Of a DNA stretch of 64,000 nucleotides, positions 27,680 to 37,057 are shown in pieces. The notes beneath the pieces are model-generated. The model made no database searches and was not told the DNA's origin. It worked only from the letters and a program-made list of their open reading frames with translations. The stretch is from Pseudomonas cichorii (GTDB lineage Bacteria > Pseudomonadota > Gammaproteobacteria > Pseudomonadales > Pseudomonadaceae). The stretch spans positions 5,857,501 to 5,921,500 of the forward strand of contig NZ_CP074349.1 in the NCBI RefSeq assembly GCF_018343775.1. Reading direction: 5' to 3'. Numbering within the stretch: position 1 is the stretch's first letter; each line of letters begins with the position of its first letter. The position numbers and the translations under genes were made by a program.

Positions 27680-29350
27680 TCAGTTGTCGAGCGCCTTGTA
27701 CTTCTCGCGCAAATGGTTACGAATGGCGACCGCCGACAGGTTGAGCAAGGCGATCACCAGCACCAGCAGCAAGGCCGTGGCATACACCAGCGGACGTGCG
27801 GCCTCGACATTGGGGCTCTGGAAGCCCACGTCATAAATATGGAAACCCAGGTGCATGATCTTCTGATCCAGATGCAGGTAGGGGTAGTTGCCATCCAGCG
27901 GCAGAGACGGTGCCAGCTTGACCACACCCACCAGCATCAAGGGCGCAACCTCGCCTGCAGCACGGGCCACCGCCAGGATCAGACCGGTCATCATTGCCGG
28001 GCTGGCCATGGGCAGGACGATTTTCCACAGGGTCTCGGCCTTGGTTGCACCCAGCGCCAGCGAACCTTCACGCAGGCTCAACGGGATACGCGCCAGACCT
28101 TCCTCGGTGGCCACGATCACCACCGGAACCGCCAGCAACGCCAGGGTCAGCGATGCCCACAACAGACCGGGCGTGCCGAAAGTCGGCGCAGGCAGCGCTT
28201 CGGGGAAGAACAGGTGGTCCAGAGAACCGCCCAGCACATAGACAAAAAAGCCCAGGCCAAACACGCCATAGACAATGGCCGGCACACCGGCCAGGTTGTT
28301 CACGGCAATGCGGATCAGTCGCGTGACCGTGCCCTGGCGTGCGTACTCACGCAGATAGACCGCTGCGAGCACGCCAAACGGGGTGACAATCACAGCCATG
28401 ATCAGCGTCATCATCACCGTGCCGAAAATGGCCGGGAAAATGCCACCTTCGGTGTTGGCTTCCCGTGGGTCTTCGCTCAGGAATTCCCAGAGTTTCTTGA
28501 AGTAGAAACCGATCTTGGTGAAGAACCCCATGGCATTGGGCTGATAGGCATGCACCACTTTGCCCAGACTGATCTCCACCTCTTTACCGTTGGCCTCGCG
28601 GACGGTCAGGCTGTCCCGGTCGAACGCCTGATGCAGGCCGCCAAGCCGCTCTTCGATCACTTTATAGCGGGCATCCAGTTCAGCCCGTTCGGCAGCCATG
28701 TCCGCCTGGGCCGTCGCATCGAGCCGGCCTTCCAGCTCCAGCTTGCGGGCCTGCAGGCGCAGACGCTCGATACCGTGGTTGATGGCGCCAATGTCTTTCT
28801 TTTCCAGGCTGTAAAGCTCGTCGGCCAGCTTCTCGACCCGCTTGATACGCTCTTGCAGGGTCGGCCAGGCCGCTTCGCCTTCAGCCACTACCGTACCGTT
28901 TTCCTTGACGTTGACCAGATAGCCGTAGAAGTTGCCCCACTCACGACGCTCAAGGGTCATCAGTTCGGCAGGCAGGCTCTGTTCGGTCAGCCATTCACCG
29001 ACCACCCAGGTGAAATCGCTGGGGTTCAGGTCGCGGTTGCCGACCTTGAACAGCTCGCGGGTCATGAATTCGGGGCCGCTGTCCGGCACTGGCAAGCCAG
29101 CACCCTTGAGGCGCGCAAGCGGAACCTGCTCCTGCTCGACCAGCTCGCCCACCAGCACATGCGGCGGCTGACCGGGCACATCGTATTGCGCATGCACCAG
29201 ATCCGCTGGCCAGAAATGCCCCAGGCCACGCACGGCAATCACCGCCAGCAGCCCGATGGTCATGATCACCGCGATGGAAACAGCGCCCGCACTCAGCCAG
29301 ACGCCGGGGGCGCCGCTTTTGAACCAGCTCTTGAGAGAGTCCCGTTTCAC
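27680..29350 (-). CDS. pstA: Phosphate ABC transporter permease PstA (extended)
   Basis: 556-residue inner-membrane permease. One N-terminal helix (residues about 15-45) is followed by a soluble, partly coiled-coil insert of about 230 residues (helix-rich around ERIKRVEKLADELYSLEKKD), then the standard permease core with five helices and the EAA loop (LALGATKAETLWKIVLPMAS). Classical PstA is about 300 residues, so this is the enlarged form found in many pseudomonads. Separated from pstC by 15 bases. Confidence 0.95.
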   Translation of the reverse strand: MKRDSLKSWFKSGAPGVWLSAGAVSIAVIMTIGLLAVIAVRGLGHFWPADLVHAQYDVPGQPPHVLVGELVEQEQVPLARLKGAGLPVPDSGPEFMTRELFKVGNRDLNPSDFTWVVGEWLTEQSLPAELMTLERREWGNFYGYLVNVKENGTVVAEGEAAWPTLQERIKRVEKLADELYSLEKKDIGAINHGIERLRLQARKLELEGRLDATAQADMAAERAELDARYKVIEERLGGLHQAFDRDSLTVREANGKEVEISLGKVVHAYQPNAMGFFTKIGFYFKKLWEFLSEDPREANTEGGIFPAIFGTVMMTLIMAVIVTPFGVLAAVYLREYARQGTVTRLIRIAVNNLAGVPAIVYGVFGLGFFVYVLGGSLDHLFFPEALPAPTFGTPGLLWASLTLALLAVPVVIVATEEGLARIPLSLREGSLALGATKAETLWKIVLPMASPAMMTGLILAVARAAGEVAPLMLVGVVKLAPSLPLDGNYPYLHLDQKIMHLGFHIYDVGFQSPNVEAARPLVYATALLLVLVIALLNLSAVAIRNHLREKYKALDN

Positions 29351-29365
29351 TAAGTTCTGCCTTCC

Positions 29366-31651
29366 TTAAAGCGACGAGTATTTCTTGCGCAGGCGCTGAC
29401 GAATCAGCTCTGCCAGGGTGTTCATGACAAAAGTGAACACCAGCAGCACCAGCGCCGCCAGGAACAGCACGCGATAGTGACTGCCTCCCACTTCCGACTC
29501 GGGCATTTCTACAGCAACGTTGGCCGCCAGGGTGCGCATGCCCTCGAACAGGTTCATGTCCATGATCGGCGTGTTACCGGTGGCCATCAGCACGATCATG
29601 GTTTCACCCACGGCACGGCCCATGCCGATCATCAGCGCCGAGAAGATGCCGGGGCTTGCGGTCAGGATCACCACGCGGGTGAGGGTTTGCCAGGGCGTCG
29701 CGCCCAGGGCCAGCGAGCCCAGGGTCAGGCTGCGCGGCACGCTGAAGACGGCATCTTCGGCAATCGAGTAGATATTGGGGATGACCGCAAACCCCATGGC
29801 GATGCCGACGACCAGTGCATTGCGCTGATCGTAGGTGATGCCCAGGTCATTGCTGATCCACATGCGCATGTCGCCACCGAAGAACCAGTTTTCCAGATGC
29901 GGGCTCATACTCAATGAGAACCAGCCCACCAGCACCACCACTGGCAGCAGAATCGCGCTCTCCCAACCGTCAGGCACACGCAGACGAATCGACTCGGGCA
30001 GACGGGTCCACAGGAAGCCCGCCAACAGGATGCCGATGGGCGTCAACAGCAGCAGGCTGAAGATGCCGGGCAAATGGCCTTCCAGATACGGCGCCAGGAA
30101 CAATCCGGCAAAGAAGCCGAGGATCACCGTCGGCATCGCTTCCATCAGCTCGATGACCGGCTTGACCTTGCGGCGCATGCCCGGCGCCATGAAGTAAGCG
30201 GTATAGATCGCGGCAGCAATGGCCAGCGGCGCAGCCAGGATCATGGCGTAGAACGCGGCTTTCAACGTGCCATAGGTCAGCGGCGCGAGGCTCAGCTTGG
30301 GCTCGAAATCGCTGTTGGACGCCGTGGACTGCCAGACATACTGAGGCGAATCGTAGTTTTCATACCAGACCTTGCCCCACAGCGAACTCCAGGACACTTC
30401 CGGGTGCGGGTTATCCAGCGTCATGGGGAGCAGCAGGCCTGAACTCTCGACCAGAATCTGGTTGGCCCGTGGCGACAACGCCAGAATGCCCGAGCCTTCC
30501 ACCACCTGATCGACCAGCAAGGTGCGATGGGCCGTGCTGTGAAATACGCCCAGCTTGCCCGAAGCATCGAGCGCGATGAAACCCTTGCGACGCTGCTCGG
30601 CCCTGATCTGCACGATCGGTGCGTGGCTCATCTTGAAGTCGCGAACGCGCATGAAGCGTTGTTCGCCATCGGTGTCACGGGCCATGAACCACTGGCTCAT
30701 GCTGCCCTTGGAGTTACCGATGATCAGTGAAATGCCGCCCACCAGTTGAGCGCTGGCGGTGATTTCCGCGTTACCGTCTTCCAGTAGCTTGTAACGACCA
30801 TTGAGGGTGCGATCCCGCAGGCTGAACACGTCGGCCTGGGCACGACCGTTGATCACATACAGCCATTGCTGGCGAGGATCGATATAGATGGCTTTGACGG
30901 CAGCGGACATCTGCGGCAGATCGATACGGCTCTGCTCGCGGGTCATCTCGCCCGTCATCATGTTCTCGGTCTGCTCCAGGGCCAGAACGTGCAACTGGGT
31001 GCCGGTTGAACCTGCAACCTTGAGATTGTCGCCACTGGCGCTGACGGTAACGTACTCCACCGGCCGGCCCTGATCGTCCAGCACCAGCGGCGTCTCGCCG
31101 TAAGGCCAGGCAATGCTCGGCGTGATGGTTTTCTTGTTGTCCGGATATGTCGTCTGGTAAGCATGCTTGAAGATCAGCACCTGACCATTGGACAGACCCA
31201 GAGCAATCAGCGGCGCGCCGGGCTGGTCCTTGCCGATGGACGCAACGCTCACACCGGCTGGCAGCGGCAGGCTGATGCGCTGCAGTTCGCTGCCTTCCCT
31301 GATATCAAAGAAGATCACTTCGCCCTTGTCGGAAACCCGCATGCCGATCTGGTTCTGCTCTTCGATGCTAATCATCAGCGGCTTGCCCGCGTCCTGCATC
31401 CAGGTAGCGTTCAGCGGCGTCTTGACGCTCAGGCTGGCCCCCTTGAACAACGGCGCGACGACATAGGCGAGGTAGAAAAAGATCAGCGTGATAGCGGCCA
31501 GCACGGCAAGACCACCCACGGCGACATACCAGCGGGTCAGGCGGTCCTTGAAAGCACGAACGCGGCGCTTGCGCAGCATCTCGGGCGTATTGAAATCAAT
31601 GCGCGCTGGAGGTGAACTCTGATTCATTCTCGATTTAGCCAGATCATTCAT
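29366..31651 (-). CDS. pstC: Phosphate ABC transporter permease PstC (extended)
   Basis: 761-residue permease. After a first membrane helix (residues about 45-70) comes a periplasmic insert of about 380 residues with repeated beta-strand patterns suggesting a propeller-like fold (for example GLSNGQVLIF, ASGKLGVFHS). The C-terminal 300 residues are the permease core with the EAA loop (LTLGSLALGATPWQTLTRVV). Standard PstC is about 320 residues. The role of the insert is unknown; a phosphate-binding or partner-binding role is inferred only. Confidence 0.95.
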   Translation of the reverse strand: MNDLAKSRMNQSSPPARIDFNTPEMLRKRRVRAFKDRLTRWYVAVGGLAVLAAITLIFFYLAYVVAPLFKGASLSVKTPLNATWMQDAGKPLMISIEEQNQIGMRVSDKGEVIFFDIREGSELQRISLPLPAGVSVASIGKDQPGAPLIALGLSNGQVLIFKHAYQTTYPDNKKTITPSIAWPYGETPLVLDDQGRPVEYVTVSASGDNLKVAGSTGTQLHVLALEQTENMMTGEMTREQSRIDLPQMSAAVKAIYIDPRQQWLYVINGRAQADVFSLRDRTLNGRYKLLEDGNAEITASAQLVGGISLIIGNSKGSMSQWFMARDTDGEQRFMRVRDFKMSHAPIVQIRAEQRRKGFIALDASGKLGVFHSTAHRTLLVDQVVEGSGILALSPRANQILVESSGLLLPMTLDNPHPEVSWSSLWGKVWYENYDSPQYVWQSTASNSDFEPKLSLAPLTYGTLKAAFYAMILAAPLAIAAAIYTAYFMAPGMRRKVKPVIELMEAMPTVILGFFAGLFLAPYLEGHLPGIFSLLLLTPIGILLAGFLWTRLPESIRLRVPDGWESAILLPVVVLVGWFSLSMSPHLENWFFGGDMRMWISNDLGITYDQRNALVVGIAMGFAVIPNIYSIAEDAVFSVPRSLTLGSLALGATPWQTLTRVVILTASPGIFSALMIGMGRAVGETMIVLMATGNTPIMDMNLFEGMRTLAANVAVEMPESEVGGSHYRVLFLAALVLLVFTFVMNTLAELIRQRLRKKYSSL

Positions 31652-31705
31652 GCGCGCACACCGTAACGGCCTTATATGACAAAAACATTACAGTAAGGTG
31701 ACGCA

Positions 31706-31741
31706 AAAAAGCCCGCCGCCCAGGAAAACCGGCAGCGGACT
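31706..31741 (-). terminator. Intrinsic terminator between pstS and pstC
   Basis: On the minus strand CCGCTGCCGG pairs imperfectly with GGGCGGCGGG and is followed by CTTTTTT. It probably attenuates read-through so that pstS is made in excess over the membrane genes. Confidence 0.75.
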
Positions 31742-31789
31742 GTTCAATTGCTTGCGAGGCCAATCCTTCAGCCTCCCCTCATGTTGCTG

Positions 31790-32788
31790 TTATTTCGAAG
31801 CGACACCCGAGGTACCTTGCAGGCCCAGATCGGCCAATGCCTTTTCCACCACGCGGGACGGCAACGGAATGTAGCCGTCCTTCATCACCACTTCCTGGCC
31901 CTGTCTGGACAGCACCAGTTTCAGAAATTCGGCTTCCAGCGGCGCCAGAGGCTTGTTTGGCGCCTTGTTCACATACACGTAGAGGAAACGCGACAACGGA
32001 TAAGTACCGTTCAAGGCGTTGGCTTCATTGTCCTCGACGAACGCTGAGCCTTCCTTCTTGGCCAGCGGTACAGTCTTGACGCTGGAAGTCTTGTAGCCGA
32101 TACCCGAGTAACCGATGCCGTTCAGCGAACTGCTGATGGCGCTGACCACCGAAGCGGACCCCGGCTGCTCGTTGACGTTGGCCTTGAAGTCACCTTTGCA
32201 CAGCGCCTCTTCCTTGAAGTAGCCATAGGTGCCGGACACCGAGTTACGGCCAAACAACTGGATCGGCTTGCTCGCCAGGTCGCCGGTCACGCCGACCTCG
32301 CCCCAGGTCTTCGCATCGGCCTTGGCACCGCACAGGCGGGTCACGGAAAAAATCGCGTCCACTTGCTGCATGGTCAGGCCCTTGATCGGGTTGTCCTTAT
32401 GAACGAACACGGCCAAGGCATCCACGGCGACCGGGATGGCGGTCGGTTTGTAGCCGTGCTTCAACTCGAACGCCGACAGCTCGCCGTCCTTCATCTTGCG
32501 GCTCATCGGCCCGAGGTTGGCAGTGCCTTCCGTCAGGGCTGGCGGCGCAGTGGACGAGCCGGCGGCCTGAATCTGGATGTTCACGCTTGGGTATTCTTTC
32601 TTGTAGGCCTCGGCCCACAGGGTCATCAGGTTTGCCAAGGTATCGGAACCCACACTGGAGAGGTTTCCGGATACACCCGTGGTTTTTGCGTAAGGCTTGA
32701 TCGCAGGGTCAACAGCAGCGAAGGAATTGGCTGTCGCAACTGCGGCGGCAGCAAATGTCAGTGCGGTCATCCAGCTCTTGAATGTCAT
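31790..32788 (-). CDS. pstS: Phosphate-binding periplasmic protein PstS
   Basis: 332-residue periplasmic binding protein of the high-affinity phosphate importer. Signal peptide [20 protein letters not shown], then the PstS pattern [31 protein letters not shown] (phosphate loop) and [15 protein letters not shown] (second phosphate loop). The ATG at 32788 is chosen because it opens the signal peptide; an open frame continues 70 codons upstream but has no start signal. A PHO box lies 70 bases upstream. First gene of pstSCAB-phoU. Confidence 0.96.
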   Translation of the reverse strand: MTFKSWMTALTFAAAAVATANSFAAVDPAIKPYAKTTGVSGNLSSVGSDTLANLMTLWAEAYKKEYPSVNIQIQAAGSSTAPPALTEGTANLGPMSRKMKDGELSAFELKHGYKPTAIPVAVDALAVFVHKDNPIKGLTMQQVDAIFSVTRLCGAKADAKTWGEVGVTGDLASKPIQLFGRNSVSGTYGYFKEEALCKGDFKANVNEQPGSASVVSAISSSLNGIGYSGIGYKTSSVKTVPLAKKEGSAFVEDNEANALNGTYPLSRFLYVYVNKAPNKPLAPLEAEFLKLVLSRQGQEVVMKDGYIPLPSRVVEKALADLGLQGTSGVASK

Positions 32789-32858
32789 GCCTTGCGCTCC
32801 TGCAGGGTATGTAGAGGATCTGCGACCTGCCTTCATTGGAGGGTCGTATGAATACTCT

Positions 32859-32876
32859 ATGAATTGATTGTGACAA
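32859..32876 (-). promoter_or_regulatory. PHO box upstream of pstS
   Basis: Minus strand TTGTCAC-AATC-AATTCAT: two half-sites resembling CTGTCAT with 4-base spacing. A TATTCAT-type -10 follows within 10 bases. Confidence 0.7.
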
Positions 32877-32883
32877 TAAGATG

Positions 32884-32919
32884 AAAAGGCCGTCCCCCTT
32901 TCGGGATGACGGCCTTTAT
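32884..32919 (-). terminator. Intrinsic terminator of MHS transporter gene
   Basis: AAAAGGCCGTC paired with GACGGCCTTT across a CT-rich loop, 30 bases after the stop of the transporter gene. Confidence 0.85.
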
Positions 32920-32948
32920 CCAAGACAAAATGCTTCAGCGAGAGGCTA

Positions 32949-34238
32949 TCAGCGCTTCTTGGAGAGCAGATACAGACCCAGCGCCATACCCAGGCCACTC
33001 AACGCCGCCACGTACCAGGCCGGAGCCATCGGGCTGGTCTTGAGCATGAGGGTCACGACCATCGGGGTCAGGCCGCCGAAGATGGCATACGCCACGTTGT
33101 AGGAGAACGAAAGCCCCGAGAAACGCACCACAGGCGGGAACGCCTTGACCATCACGTACGGCACGGCGCCGATGGTGCCGACGAACAGACCGGTCACGGC
33201 ATACAGCGGGAACAGCCAGTCCGGATGCGCGGCCAGCACATGGTAGAAAGTCCAGGAGCTGATCAACAGACCCGCGCTGCCCAGCAGCAATACCAGGCCC
33301 GCGCCGATACGATCCGCCAGCGCACCCGCACCGATGCAACCCAGACTCAGGAGAACGATTGCCAGGCTGTTGGCCTTCAAGGCAGTGGCTGCCGGGAATT
33401 CATACTTGGTCTGCAGCAGGGTCGGTGTCATCAGAATAACGACGATAATCCCGGCCGACAGCAGCCAGGTCAGCAGCATCGACAGCACCACGGCACCGCG
33501 ATGATCACGCAGTACGCCTTTGAGCGGCAGTTCTTCGGCCAGCGCCTTGCGCTGTTGCAGTTCGGCAAACACTGGGGTTTCGTGCAGTAGACGACGCAGG
33601 TAGACCGACATCAGGCCGAACACACCGCCCAGCAGGAAAGGGATGCGCCATGCGTAGTCGGAAACCTCGACCGGCGTATAGATGCTGTTGATCACGGTAG
33701 CGACCAGCGAACCGATCAGGATCCCCGCCGTCAGACCGGCCGTCAGCGTGCCACAGGCATAACCGACATAACGGGCCGGAACGTGCTCGGACACGAATAC
33801 CCAGGCGCCCGGCACTTCACCGCCGATGGCTGCGCCCTGAATGACGCGCATCAACAGCAGCAGGATCGGCGCCCACATGCCGATCTGGGCGTAGGTTGGC
33901 AGCAGACCCATGATCAGGGTCGGCACGGCCATCATGAAAATGCTCAGGGTGAACATTTTCTTGCGGCCCAGCAGGTCACCGAAGTGCGCCATGATGATGC
34001 CGCCCAGCGGTCTTGCCAGATAACCGGCAGCAAAAATGCCGAAGGTCTGCATCATGCGCAGCCAGTCGGGCATGTCCGCCGGGAAGAACAGCTTCCCGAC
34101 CACCGCCGCGAAGAAGACGAAAATGATGAAGTCGTAAAACTCCAGCGCCCCACCCAGGGCTGAAAGCGACAGGGTTTTGTAATCGCTGCGGGTCAAAGGC
34201 CGCGCGGACTTCGCGGAATCTAAAGGTACGGATGACAT
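32949..34238 (-). CDS. MFS transporter, metabolite:H+ symporter type
   Basis: 429-residue, 12-helix major facilitator protein. [15 protein letters not shown] in helix 1, the [20 protein letters not shown] motif between helices 2 and 3, and the [14 protein letters not shown] segment are typical of the MHS (ProP/KgtP/citrate-like) branch. Substrate probably an organic acid or compatible solute; not defined by the sequence. It occupies the same place next to pstS in other pseudomonads but has its own terminator, so it is transcribed separately. Confidence 0.88.
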   Translation of the reverse strand: MSSVPLDSAKSARPLTRSDYKTLSLSALGGALEFYDFIIFVFFAAVVGKLFFPADMPDWLRMMQTFGIFAAGYLARPLGGIIMAHFGDLLGRKKMFTLSIFMMAVPTLIMGLLPTYAQIGMWAPILLLLMRVIQGAAIGGEVPGAWVFVSEHVPARYVGYACGTLTAGLTAGILIGSLVATVINSIYTPVEVSDYAWRIPFLLGGVFGLMSVYLRRLLHETPVFAELQQRKALAEELPLKGVLRDHRGAVVLSMLLTWLLSAGIIVVILMTPTLLQTKYEFPAATALKANSLAIVLLSLGCIGAGALADRIGAGLVLLLGSAGLLISSWTFYHVLAAHPDWLFPLYAVTGLFVGTIGAVPYVMVKAFPPVVRFSGLSFSYNVAYAIFGGLTPMVVTLMLKTSPMAPAWYVAALSGLGMALGLYLLSKKR

Positions 34239-34670
34239 GACAAGGCTTCTCTTTGGGCTTTTCTTTGAATGAGCGAACGACAGCTACGCTGGCTGCGACG
34301 GGGTGGCGTGCAGAAGCGATTGTCCGGGGCAATTGTGCAGATAGGCACCAAAATTGCGTGTACAGGCAGTCTTGTCACCTGTAGAGGTCAGGCAAGATAG
34401 CAAATTGTTTCAAAAAACACCTAGCAGAAGCGGCGCTCGGTAAAAAGAAAGCCCAATGGTCGTGCTGTGACGCAACGCCCGATATACTCGCAGACCGTCA
34501 CGCGCATCGGGAAACTGCGCAAAAACCTCTTTAGCCAGCGGCTTTCGCAGAGTTTCCCTTTTGGAGCCATAGGTCGGCTGAACGCACAATGTTCATCGAC
34601 GTAGTTTTGAATGGCACCTGTCAACCGCGGTAGAAAACAATGAGAGTCATGGGTCAGAGGCACCCTAGGC
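34239..34670. other. Noncoding region between MFS and thioesterase genes
   Basis: 432 bases between two divergently oriented genes, with no supported gene. A long-loop hairpin GGGAAACTGCG / CGCAGAGTTTCCC followed by TTTT lies at about 34509-34562 and could be a terminator or a leader structure of the thioesterase transcript. The rest shows nothing I can name. Confidence 0.4.
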
Positions 34671-35072
34671 ATGATTGAGCTCGAACAAGAAGATCCAACC
34701 CCACAAGGCGACCTGGCCTTGCAAATTACGGCCCTGCCCCGTGAGACCAATGGTTTCGGCGATATCTTTGGCGGTTGGCTGGTGTCACAGATGGACCTGG
34801 CAGGCACCGCAATGGCCAGCAAGATCGCGGGCGGACGTGTCGCGACCGTTGCGATCGACCGCATGGCATTCCTGGTTCCGGTGGCCGTTGGCGAACAGCT
34901 TTCCTTCTATACACGGACCCTGGAAGTCGGCCGTACCTCGATCAAGATGATGGTCGAAGTCTGGAGCGACGACCCGTTGAGCAGCGAATGGCGCAAGGTC
35001 ACCGAAGCCGTGTTCGTCTTCGTGGCCATCGACAGCAGTGGCCGGACACGTTCGGTCCCGGCACGGCGGTAA
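34671..35072 (+). CDS. Acyl-CoA thioesterase, YciA-like
   Basis: 133-residue single hotdog-fold thioesterase. The pattern ETNGFGDIFGGWLVSQMDLAG is the active-site helix of the YciA/acyl-CoA hydrolase branch (Asn/Gly-Asp region), followed by VATVAIDRMAFLVPVAVGEQ. Hydrolyses short to medium acyl-CoA to free acid and CoA. Cytoplasmic, single gene; the next gene starts 93 bases later in the same direction. Confidence 0.9.
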   Translation: MIELEQEDPTPQGDLALQITALPRETNGFGDIFGGWLVSQMDLAGTAMASKIAGGRVATVAIDRMAFLVPVAVGEQLSFYTRTLEVGRTSIKMMVEVWSDDPLSSEWRKVTEAVFVFVAIDSSGRTRSVPARR

Positions 35073-35165
35073 ATAGTCGTTCGGGCAGAGACTGGCCGGT
35101 TAAGGCTAAACTCCTCGACCTTGAAAGCGTCTATTCATGTCACGGTCCTTGAGTGAGAACTTCGC

Positions 35166-36065
35166 ATGCCAACACCGCAGGTTGAATCCGTAAAATACGA
35201 CGAGCTGAATTGCTGGCGTATCCGTCATGGCGATGCAGAGCTGCTGGTTGCCCAGCAAGGCGCGCATATCCTCAGTTATCAGGTCGCAGGCCAGGAGCCT
35301 CTGATCTGGCTGAACGACGGTGCGCTGTTCAAGCAAGGCAAGCCGATTCGTGCCGGCATCCCGGTTTGCTGGCCATGGTTCGGCAGCCTGGAGCGCAACC
35401 CGCAAAGCGTGCAGGCGATGCGCCAGAGCAGCGAACCCGCCAAAGCCCACGGGGAAGTCCGCACGCTGGACTGGGAACTGCTGGGGATTGGTGAAGATGG
35501 CGATGCGCTGCTGGTGGAGTTCGTCCTGCCGCAGGCTGAAGGCCATCTACCCGGCTGGCCACACAACGTTGCCCTGAAACTCAGCATCCGCCTGGACCAT
35601 GCACTCAATGTCAGCCTGGTCAGCTACAACAACGGAAGCGAAACCGTAAGCTTCAGCCAGGCGCTGCACACTTACTTCGCAATCAGCGATATTCACCAGA
35701 TCCACATCGAAGGCCTCGATGGCCTGCGCTATATCGAAACCCTGGAAAACTGGGAAGAACGCCAGCAAAGCGGCGACCTGACGTTCGTCGGCGAAACCGA
35801 CCGTATCTACAAAGATACGCCGCCATTGCTCAGCATCGTCGATCCAGAGTGGAAGCGCCGGGTTCACATCCAGACCAGCGGCTCGAAATCCGCTGTCCTG
35901 TGGAACCCGTGGATCGAAAAAACCAGCAAGCTCGCCGACATGAAGCCCGAGGGCTGGCAGCGCATGGTCTGCGTCGAAACCGCCAACGTGCTGGACGATG
36001 TCGTGACCCTGGCCCCGCAGGACATGCATGTCCTGGGGATCAGTATCTGGAGTGAAGCGCTCTAA
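35166..36065 (+). CDS. D-hexose-6-phosphate mutarotase (YeaD type)
   Basis: 299-residue aldose-1-epimerase-fold enzyme that interconverts alpha and beta glucose 6-phosphate. Signatures: RAGIPVCWPWFG (catalytic loop), HGEVRTLDWELL (His), LHTYFAISD, and the C-terminal VCVETANVLDDVVTL with the general-base Glu. Convergent with the DUF3299 gene, nine bases between stops; hairpin AAAGGTCCG / CGGACCTTT at 36077-36108 overlaps the end of that gene and could serve both as terminator. Confidence 0.92.
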   Translation: MPTPQVESVKYDELNCWRIRHGDAELLVAQQGAHILSYQVAGQEPLIWLNDGALFKQGKPIRAGIPVCWPWFGSLERNPQSVQAMRQSSEPAKAHGEVRTLDWELLGIGEDGDALLVEFVLPQAEGHLPGWPHNVALKLSIRLDHALNVSLVSYNNGSETVSFSQALHTYFAISDIHQIHIEGLDGLRYIETLENWEERQQSGDLTFVGETDRIYKDTPPLLSIVDPEWKRRVHIQTSGSKSAVLWNPWIEKTSKLADMKPEGWQRMVCVETANVLDDVVTLAPQDMHVLGISIWSEAL

Positions 36066-36074
36066 ACCCGGCTA

Positions 36075-36611
36075 TCAAAGGTCCGAGTCGACCACGACGC
36101 GGACCTTTGAAGCATCCATCGCATAGGCCGCATCGGCCAGATCGTTACTGACCTTCTCAACTTTCAGCGTACCCACTACCCACAAAGGTGTGTAGATATC
36201 ATCCAGTTTCAGGCCTTTGGGGTAACGAACCAGCACCAGTTGGTTTGGAGGCGGTGGCGGCACGTGAATGCAAGCGCCCGGATAAGGGACGAGAAAGAAT
36301 AAAGTGCTATGGCCCTTGGCATCGGTTTCCAGCGGCACCGGATAACCGCCGAGGCGGATCGTCTTGCCATTCATGTCGGCCACAGTCTTGGTCGAATACA
36401 TGACGGCGGGCAGCCCTTTGCTCTGCTTCAAACCACCCTTGCTGTCGAAGGTCCCCATGGCTTCCGGGGAGTTGTGGTCGATCTCGGGCATGGCTTCGAG
36501 GGCTTTCTGGTCCGACTTGGGCATGAGTTCAAGCCAGTCGGTCTCGGGAATCTCGGCATGCACAAGCCCGGATACCAGTAGCAGGGTCATCAATAGAAAA
36601 CGACGCATCAT
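36075..36611 (-). CDS. DUF3299 exported protein
   Basis: 178-residue protein with signal peptide MMRRFLLMTLLLVSGLVHA and a DUF3299 domain (IRLGGYPVPLETDAKGHS, then FFLVPYPGACIHVPPPPPNQ). The cysteine/histidine in GACIHVPPPPPNQ is strongly conserved in this family, which is often encoded with lipoprotein-release-like ABC systems for metal or thiamine uptake; none is present here. Start may be 36611 or 36608 (two adjacent ATGs). Confidence 0.85.
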   Translation of the reverse strand: MMRRFLLMTLLLVSGLVHAEIPETDWLELMPKSDQKALEAMPEIDHNSPEAMGTFDSKGGLKQSKGLPAVMYSTKTVADMNGKTIRLGGYPVPLETDAKGHSTLFFLVPYPGACIHVPPPPPNQLVLVRYPKGLKLDDIYTPLWVVGTLKVEKVSNDLADAAYAMDASKVRVVVDSDL

Positions 36612-36680
36612 AAAGCTCGGCAAAGTGGAAAATACTGCCGCGCATTCTAGCCCTCTGCGCACAGAGGGCCAGATGAAAAA

Positions 36681-36929
36681 TCAGCTCTTCTTTTTAATCA
36701 TGCCGAAGATAAACAACAGGATGATTGCACCGACCAGCGCGCCCAGGAAACCTGCGCCCTCACCCGCCTGATAGATGCCCAGCGCCTGACCGCCATAGGT
36801 CGCAGCCAGAGAACCGCCAATGCCCAGCAGAATGGTCATGATCCAGCCCATGCTGTCATCGCCTGGCTTGAGAAAGCGTGCCAGCAGGCCAACGATCAAG
36901 CCGATAAAGATGGTTCCGATAATGCCCAT
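36681..36929 (-). CDS. GlsB/YeaQ/YmgE small membrane protein
   Basis: 82 residues with three hydrophobic segments. GTIFIGLIVGLLARFLKPG, then GWIMTILLGIGGSLAATYGG and GFLGALVGAIILLFIFGMI, identify the transglycosylase-associated/stress-response family. Inner-membrane protein, single gene. The precise function of the family is not established. Confidence 0.9.
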   Translation of the reverse strand: MGIIGTIFIGLIVGLLARFLKPGDDSMGWIMTILLGIGGSLAATYGGQALGIYQAGEGAGFLGALVGAIILLFIFGMIKKKS

Positions 36930-37057
36930 GTATTTCCCCTGTCTGTGTTGAACACGCCAAGGCCTGATGGCAGCGTTGGCTTACTGCTATCTGAGAACAC
37001 GGAGAGAGGATTGGTTCCAGGCCCTTTGAAAACAAAGGACCTGGAATCAGCAGGCAA

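Noticed and set aside
27557..29353. 598-codon plus-strand open frame opposite pstA
   Set aside because: Composition is rich in His, Gln, Arg and Gly without any domain, as expected for the antisense shadow of a GC-rich gene; pstA is unmistakable.
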